Shown here one piece after another: positions 59,664 to 64,000 of a DNA stretch of 64,000 bases. This DNA comes from an alpha proteobacterium SCGC AAA536-G10. GTDB lineage: Bacteria > Pseudomonadota > Alphaproteobacteria > Puniceispirillales > Marisalimonadaceae. The stretch spans positions 242,245-306,244 of the forward strand of contig ARQU01000001.1 in assembly GCA_000384615.1 (NCBI GenBank), written 5' to 3'. Position 1 is the first letter of the stretch; every line of letters starts with the position of its first letter. Both the position numbers and the translations under genes were made by a program. Under the pieces are notes generated by a model, which had not been told where the DNA came from, did no database searches, and saw nothing but the letters and a program-made list of their open reading frames with translations.

Positions 59664-60348
59664 TTAATTTTCAATTATGTATTTTTTTTCTAAATATTTG
59701 GCGTAAATGGCCAGAGGGTAACATAGGCAGAAATACAAAACTGCCATTATAGGAAAAATTATAAATGGTTCTGAACCTATAACAGGAGCATTAGCCCACC
59801 TTTTCCCTAATAACATTAAATCTTGAAAGCCAATTATATAAGCAAGAGAAGTTCCTTTTATAATTTGAATAAGAAAACTTACTGTAGGAGCAATACTATA
59901 CTTGGAAACTTGGGGTATAATGATAAACCTTAATGTCTGAGTAAAATTTAAATTAAGGGCTACTCCTCCCTCCCATTGACCAAAAGGTATTGCCATAATT
60001 GCACCTCTCCAAACTTCTGATAAGTAGGCCGAGGTAAATATTATCAATGATATGCTTGCAGCGTACCAAGGATCAAAGTCTTGACCAATGAACCTTGGAA
60101 TGCCAAGCCCAATTATAAATAACAACATTAAAAGAGGAAGAGATTGAAACAACCATGTATAACAAAAACTTATATTGTTAAGAATTTTAGATGGATATAT
60201 TCTTAAAAAAGTTATAATTACAGCGAGTAATCCCCCCCCCCAGAAAAGCAATTAAAGATAAATAAATTGTAAATCTAGTCGCCAATATTAATTGAGTTAA
60301 AACTATTCCTAATGGTTTATCAAATATGTTTATTAATAAATCTTGCAA
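59664..60348 (-). CDS. Polar amino acid-type ABC permease, frameshifted at a G10 tract
   Basis: The main frame (59664-60251) gives 195 residues beginning inside the run of G; it includes the EAA loop (GQWEGGVALNLNFTQTLRF) and about four membrane helices. The missing N-terminus is present in another frame upstream: from TTG 60348 the codons read LQDLLINIFDKPLGIVLTQL and continue to IYLSLIAFLGG, then leave frame in the run of ten G (complement 60232-60241). With nine G the gene would be one open frame of about 227 residues, matching the partner permease (224). It is an error, a phase-variable gene or a site of slippage. Confidence 0.8.
60232..60241. repeat. Homopolymer C10/G10 tract inside a permease gene
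   Basis: Ten consecutive C on the plus strand in otherwise AT-rich DNA. It lies early in the permease coding region, where a change of one unit restores the frame. Such tracts are typical sites of slipped-strand mispairing. Confidence 0.95.
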
Positions 60349-61023
60349 TTACATTCTCTTTTTTAATGTTCTATTGAAAATAATTTCTAATAAGGACTTA
60401 AACAATAAAGAGAGCATTACATATAAAATTGATAAAATAATAAATATTTCAAACGTCCTAAACGTTCTACTATCTATATATAGACCTGCGTGAGTAAGAT
60501 CGTTAACTCCTATTTCAGAGATGATTCCTGTTGTTAAAAATATAAAAATAAATTGGCTTGATAATGAAGGAAACATTTTAATCAGTGTATGAGGGAGAAC
60601 AATTTTCCTAAATATTGTTATTTTATTCAAATTTAAAGAGTAAGCAGCTTCTAGCTGATTTGTTGGAGTTGAATTATAACCTGATCTTAAAATTTCACCA
60701 AAATAACCAGTAAAATTTATAGATAATGCCAATAATGCGTGTGCCCAAAATGGCCATACATACTCGAATATAAGTGGTAGACCAAAGGTAACAAAAAATA
60801 ATTGAACTATTAATGGAGTGTTTCTAATGAAATCAATCCAACAAATTGAAAAAAAATTTAAAGGAAAAAATTTCCAATAAATCATTGCTGCTAAAAAAAA
60901 GGCAATAATAAAACCTAAAAAACCAGAAGCAATCGTTAAACTTGAGCTTATTAAAATGCCATCGAGAATTAATTGTAGATATTCTGATGACCTATAAATT
61001 TCAAAAAAACGAAAATCAAACAA
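60349..61023 (-). CDS. Polar amino acid-type ABC permease (HisQ/HisM family)
   Basis: The 224-residue protein has about five membrane helices (first at about residues 19-48) and the EAA loop NQLEAAYSLNLNKITIFRKI near residue 135. It begins with TTG (no nearby ATG in frame). Its stop TAA is immediately followed by the TTG start of the second permease, so they are translationally coupled. First gene of the operon; a degenerate copy of its 5' end is present at 63160-63275. Confidence 0.9.
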   Translation of the reverse strand: MFDFRFFEIYRSSEYLQLILDGILISSSLTIASGFLGFIIAFFLAAMIYWKFFPLNFFSICWIDFIRNTPLIVQLFFVTFGLPLIFEYVWPFWAHALLALSINFTGYFGEILRSGYNSTPTNQLEAAYSLNLNKITIFRKIVLPHTLIKMFPSLSSQFIFIFLTTGIISEIGVNDLTHAGLYIDSRTFRTFEIFIILSILYVMLSLLFKSLLEIIFNRTLKKRM

Positions 61024-61175
61024 GGTGTATCCCTATATAAGTATTTTTACAAGATATATTAAAAGGGAATTTAACAACCTGGAATCATTAACACTCAGAT
61101 TCATGATTAAAAATTAGTCATTTAATTAGTAAATTAAAGAAATGGGCATTATTTAGGCAAATAATTGAATAATTT
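60898..61175. repeat. Direct repeat copy A (permease 5' end plus upstream DNA)
   Basis: This stretch is colinear with 63170-63440. Anchors include AAACTTGAGCTTAT, TCGAGAATTA, AACCTGGAATCATTAA (AACCTGAAATCATTAA in copy B) and TTTAGGCAAAT (TTTAGGCAAAA). Spacings between anchors agree within three bases over about 270 bp. Copy A includes the first ~45 codons of the intact permease gene. Confidence 0.8.
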
Positions 61176-61509
61176 TTAACTGCATACGGTCTGATCAATA
61201 GGATTTTACCCATGATTTTCTTTTCTTCATTTAGATTCAAAAATTTGTAAAAATAGTAAAATTATTACTTGAATGTGAGTAAATCAAAAATAACAATTAA
61301 ATATTCATCAATAAATAAATAATCAGTAGAGATTATTTACAATTTAATTTATGATAAATTTAGGTTACTTAATTTTAAATATCATCATAACAACTTTTAA
61401 CTTAATAAAAAATATTAAATTACTTTTTAAAGAAAGTCTGATAATGTATATTAATTTAGTTAATATAAAATTATAATGCTTTATATATATATGTAAATAA
61501 TTAATCAAA
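61024..61509. other. Long intergenic region between ABC operon and the unknown gene
   Basis: This 486-bp, extremely AT-rich gap separates the divergent permease gene (minus) and the unknown gene (plus). The first ~150 bp belong to direct repeat copy A. I see no RNA gene or coding potential. It should contain both promoters, but no convincing -35/-10 pair stands out. Confidence 0.6.
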
Positions 61510-63039
61510 ATGATAAAAAATTTAGCCAAAAAAGCAATAAAAAATTACTTTAATTCAAATATTTTATTTTCAAGTTTTGTTGCAAGACAATTATCATTGA
61601 AATACAATGTTCTGTACAGAAACTTATTACCAAAAATAGGTGGGGTAAGTGATGGCACCATAATCGACAAATCTATGTTAAATCTAGCTGGAACTGAATT
61701 TCAAGATAAAATTAAAATAAACGATGCTGATATTTTAAAAAAAACATCTTCAGTAGCTGGTTATATTCCTTTTTTAAGGAATAATACAAATATTGTTTTG
61801 TATAATTTTTTTTCAAAAAACTATGGTATTAGAAAACAACTTTTAACAAGAATATGCCTTTGTAAAGGAAAAGAATTAATAGATACAAAATGGTTCTTAT
61901 TACCAAGTAATTGCGTAAAAAGATTATATTTTAAAGATTGGCAAAACTTAGATGCAGATTATATTTCCGTCGAAGCTTTTCATTTTAGACTTCCCAAAAA
62001 CCATGGAGATCATGATGGTCACTTCAGATTTTGGGGGCTTTTTGGTGATGGTTCAGCTACGGTCCATTCTATGCCAACCCCAAATTTTGTTTTTCCACCA
62101 CAATCATTAAGAGCACATAGAAGATATATCCCTTTAGTTTCTAATCTTCAAAATAACACTTTAGTTGCTTCATTTTCATCTTTATATGGTAAAAAAATTG
62201 TTGAAGATAAAAATGATCTTTTAGATTATAAAAATATAAAGTCTCCTGTAGGCTATGTTTCATTATCTGAAAAAACTAACGTAGAAACAACTAAATCTAT
62301 ATGGCACGAGTCATGGGATGAAGATATTCCTTTTAACAAAGCTTATTATCTACAAATTATTCCATTTCCTCCAAAATTTGAATTAGATGCTGTTCTAGTA
62401 TTTAGCGAAGCTATCAATAAAAAAGAAAATATAATTTTTCATTTTTTTGACATAAATGACAATATTGTCGATAAAGTTGAATTTGAAGTTACTCCTGAAA
62501 CTCAGATCCAAATTTCAAAAATATTTGATTTTAAAAAATATAAATTAAGTTATCTAGCCGTTGAGTTTACGAACATAAATAAAAGTTCTGTTGGAAGATA
62601 TATTAATTTTACATATTTAATTAATGGATATATTGCTGACAGTGTTCACGCGCATCCAGTTATTGGAAATGATAAATTAATTAGAAAAAAAAACATCTCT
62701 GAAATGAGAAATCCTGGAAATCAATGTTTGAAGTTTATGCATTTCCTTCCATTAGATAAAGCCGAAAGTTATGTTTCTATATGGGGTCTAAAAAATAATG
62801 AAAATGCTAAACTTAGATTTATATTTGAAAATGGAGAAGAGTTTGTTCATAATTTTGAATTAAAAGCAACAAAAATATCACATATTTTAATAAACAAACA
62901 TGATTTAAAAGATTATTTTCCTAAAAATGAACACGGTATAGTACAACTAGAATGTTTTAGTGGTAATCCCCATGCAAATTTAACTAGTAAAGTTTATGGC
63001 AAAAACTCGGTTTCTGTAGATCATTTTACTGGAGGTTAG
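61510..63039 (+). CDS. Unknown protein with three repeated beta-rich modules
   Basis: The 509-residue protein has no recognised family, signal peptide or membrane segment, though the first 30 residues are basic and amphipathic. By eye it holds three related modules of ~65 residues (about 94-160, 292-354 and 419-486), each a series of short beta strands with a pattern like LRFIFENGEEF / ICLCKGKELI / IFHFFDINDNIV. Each is followed by a connector ending in a histidine motif (TVHSMP, DSVHAHP, VDHFTGG). A histidine- and aspartate-rich loop, NHGDHDGHFRFWG (164-176), could bind metal. The start lacks a clear ribosome site. It stands alone, flanked by diverged direct repeats of neighbouring DNA. Confidence 0.75.
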   Translation: MIKNLAKKAIKNYFNSNILFSSFVARQLSLKYNVLYRNLLPKIGGVSDGTIIDKSMLNLAGTEFQDKIKINDADILKKTSSVAGYIPFLRNNTNIVLYNFFSKNYGIRKQLLTRICLCKGKELIDTKWFLLPSNCVKRLYFKDWQNLDADYISVEAFHFRLPKNHGDHDGHFRFWGLFGDGSATVHSMPTPNFVFPPQSLRAHRRYIPLVSNLQNNTLVASFSSLYGKKIVEDKNDLLDYKNIKSPVGYVSLSEKTNVETTKSIWHESWDEDIPFNKAYYLQIIPFPPKFELDAVLVFSEAINKKENIIFHFFDINDNIVDKVEFEVTPETQIQISKIFDFKKYKLSYLAVEFTNINKSSVGRYINFTYLINGYIADSVHAHPVIGNDKLIRKKNISEMRNPGNQCLKFMHFLPLDKAESYVSIWGLKNNENAKLRFIFENGEEFVHNFELKATKISHILINKHDLKDYFPKNEHGIVQLECFSGNPHANLTSKVYGKNSVSVDHFTGG

Positions 63040-63159
63040 ATAAATTTACATTATAATTTTATTTAGATAAATCATCAATATCTTTTAATTTAAATTTTAG
63101 ATATTTATACCAAAAGATTAACCATCAATTTTTATTAAATTAACATAAAATGAATTGTT

Positions 63160-63275
63160 ATAATAAAAAAAAGGTAATAATAAAACCATACAAACCAGAT
63201 GTAATCTCTAAACTTGAGCTTATAAAAAAACCGTCGAGAATTAAGTGTAAGTATTCTTATGTTCTATATATTTAA
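63160..63275 (-). pseudogene. Degenerate 5' fragment of an ABC permease gene
   Basis: Read on the minus strand, this gives IYRT*EYLHLILDGFFISSS followed by LEITSGLYGFIITFF, which aligns codon by codon with residues 9-45 of the permease at 60349-61023 (IYRSSEYLQLILDGILISSS...). A stop codon interrupts it and nothing of the rest of the gene follows. It is part of direct repeat copy B. Confidence 0.8.
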
Positions 63276-63440
63276 AAAAAATAAATTAAAACCCATCCAT
63301 ATCAATTTAAATAATATTACAAAATCTAATAATAAAAATTTAATAACCTGAAATCATTAATACTTAATGAAATTCTTAAATAATGTTACCTTACTTAATG
63401 TTGTAGAAATTATAATTATAGTTTAGGCAAAATAATTAAA
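63170..63440. repeat. Direct repeat copy B (decayed)
   Basis: Diverged copy of 60898-61175 in the same orientation, 2,272 bp further on, bracketing the unknown gene. It has drifted more than copy A and carries no intact gene. Similarity may continue weakly to about 63470. Confidence 0.75.
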
Positions 63441-63899
63441 AATATATCTTAAATATATTTATTATATCCCATATAATTATGTTTTATAAAATAACAAAAA
63501 ATTTAATTAGGTGTAAACGTATTGACATTACTTGAGCTTTTTACTTTTCCACAATTAGCATGTATTCCAGCTTCTAAATCTTAAAAAGTTGGTCAAGGAT
63601 TTGGATCTCAAGCAGATCCAAAAAATTATTATCTATATTAAATCAAGCCGGATTTAAAGATATGGAAGTAACATATAAGACTGCCTCAAATATGGTTATA
63701 AGAGGGAGACTATATAAATAATTAATTTAGTTAATGGTTGTACTTACTGTGATTGAACCTGTATTTTGACTCTGTAAGCCATTGAAATCGTTAGGTTTAA
63801 TTTTTTTACTAGACAGCACCAGACACCTTTTGTGTTTTTTTACTGCCAAGATGATAATTTAGTTTTACTAGACAGGTCAAATTATTTCACAAGACACTT
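63441..63899. other. Region without intact genes
   Basis: No open reading frame of gene length is present. It holds a small coding remnant at 63588-63721 and an imperfect direct repeat: TTTTACTAGACAG at 63804-63816 and again at 63863-63875, each followed within 5-20 bases by AGACAC-TTTT. No RNA gene or mobile-element signature was recognised. Confidence 0.5.
63588..63721 (+). pseudogene. Possible remnant of a protein C-terminus (frameshifted)
   Basis: Two overlapping short frames read VGQGFGSQADPKNYYLY (63588-63641) and LNQAGFKDMEVTYKTASNMV followed by IRGRLYK and a stop (63638-63721). Together they look like the end of a soluble enzyme; LNQAGFKDMEV is reminiscent of the C-terminal strand of class I methyltransferases. 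No start or upstream part is visible. The identification is weak. Confidence 0.35.
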
Positions 63900-63998
63900 T
63901 TATTTGCATTTTAATGATTTTAGTTCAGGGTATCGGTCAAACAATATATCAGCAGGCCGTTCACCTGATCGAAGTGGGTCAATAAGCATAACTTGGCT
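63900..63998 (-). CDS. C-terminal end of a protein gene, cut by window edge
   Basis: An open frame entering from the right edge reads SQVMLIDPLRSGERPADILF, DRYPELKSLKCK, then a stop. It has protein-like composition and the underlying DNA is visibly richer in G and C than the window average. Family not recognised. The gene would lie mainly beyond 64000. Confidence 0.5.
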   Translation of the reverse strand, partial: SQVMLIDPLRSGERPADILFDRYPELKSLKCK

Positions 63999-64000
63999 TG

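Noticed and set aside
60898..63440. Composite transposon or attachment-site explanation for the direct repeats
   Set aside because: Repeats contain part of a transporter gene rather than transposase or tRNA sequence; no integrase or transposase is present between them.
63804..63901. Paired TTTTACTAGACAG repeats as mobile-element ends
   Set aside because: They are direct, 59 bp apart, with no transposase between or beside them and no target duplication seen.

Overview
The window looks like chromosome of a compact, very AT-rich alphaproteobacterium, probably a free-living marine one. The evidence is gene order and content, not a database search. The blocks uvrA / ssb-gyrA-coaD, argS-SPOR-scpA-scpB-tatA-tatB-tatC-serS-surE-pcm-LysM/M23 and yajC-secD-secF are classic alphaproteobacterial neighbourhoods. 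The window also has an Aap-type (general L-amino acid) ABC operon, TrmFO and a cyclase-TolB-TPR protein. Intergenic spaces are short, many genes abut or overlap by 4 bp, and TTG starts recur. At least four binding-protein-dependent ABC import systems indicate a nutrient-scavenging life style.

Layout. 1-2196 (minus): end of a sugar-type ABC locus (binding protein cut by the left edge, UgpC/MalK-type ATPase, HAD-fold protein without its catalytic aspartates). 2303-7526 (minus): complete peptide/nickel-type ABC operon. 7654-10289: class III nucleotidyl cyclase divergent from a stand-alone cyclic-nucleotide-binding-fold protein. 10476-18707: tRNA-Lys, coaD, gyrA, ssb on minus; uvrA and trmFO on plus. 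18708-33882: mostly minus-strand housekeeping (Sec accessory, cell wall, protein repair, seryl- and arginyl-tRNA synthetases, Tat, condensin partners, dNTPase), with a lone FbpC-type ATPase between tatA and scpB. 33974-41052: A-type Fe-S carrier, exonuclease III, an IlvD/Edd-family dehydratase, valS, tolC. 41239-44754: tRNA-Cys, a SelD fused to a pyridine-nucleotide oxidoreductase, MnmH, tRNA-Asn, that is a selenium module for tRNA 2-selenouridine. 44759-49053: membrane protein, ABC-F protein, cysteine synthase, sulfurtransferase. 49069-53207: aapJQMP. 53395-58642: cystathionine beta-lyase, TauD-type dioxygenase, small unknown envelope proteins, histidine phosphatase, EamA transporter, tRNA-Pro, NTF2-like protein. 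58859-61023: polar amino-acid-type ABC operon without an ATPase gene; its second permease is frameshifted at a run of ten G.

The right end (61024-64000) differs from the rest. It carries a long gene of no recognised family (61510-63039) built from three repeats of a beta-rich module. The gene is flanked by diverged, colinear direct copies of a ~270-bp segment that includes the start of the neighbouring permease gene. Beyond it lie coding debris and, at the very edge, the C-terminus of another gene in visibly more GC-rich DNA. This looks like a rearranged accessory segment and is the most novel part of the window.

I found no CRISPR array, intact insertion sequence, prophage, rRNA or recognisable riboswitch.
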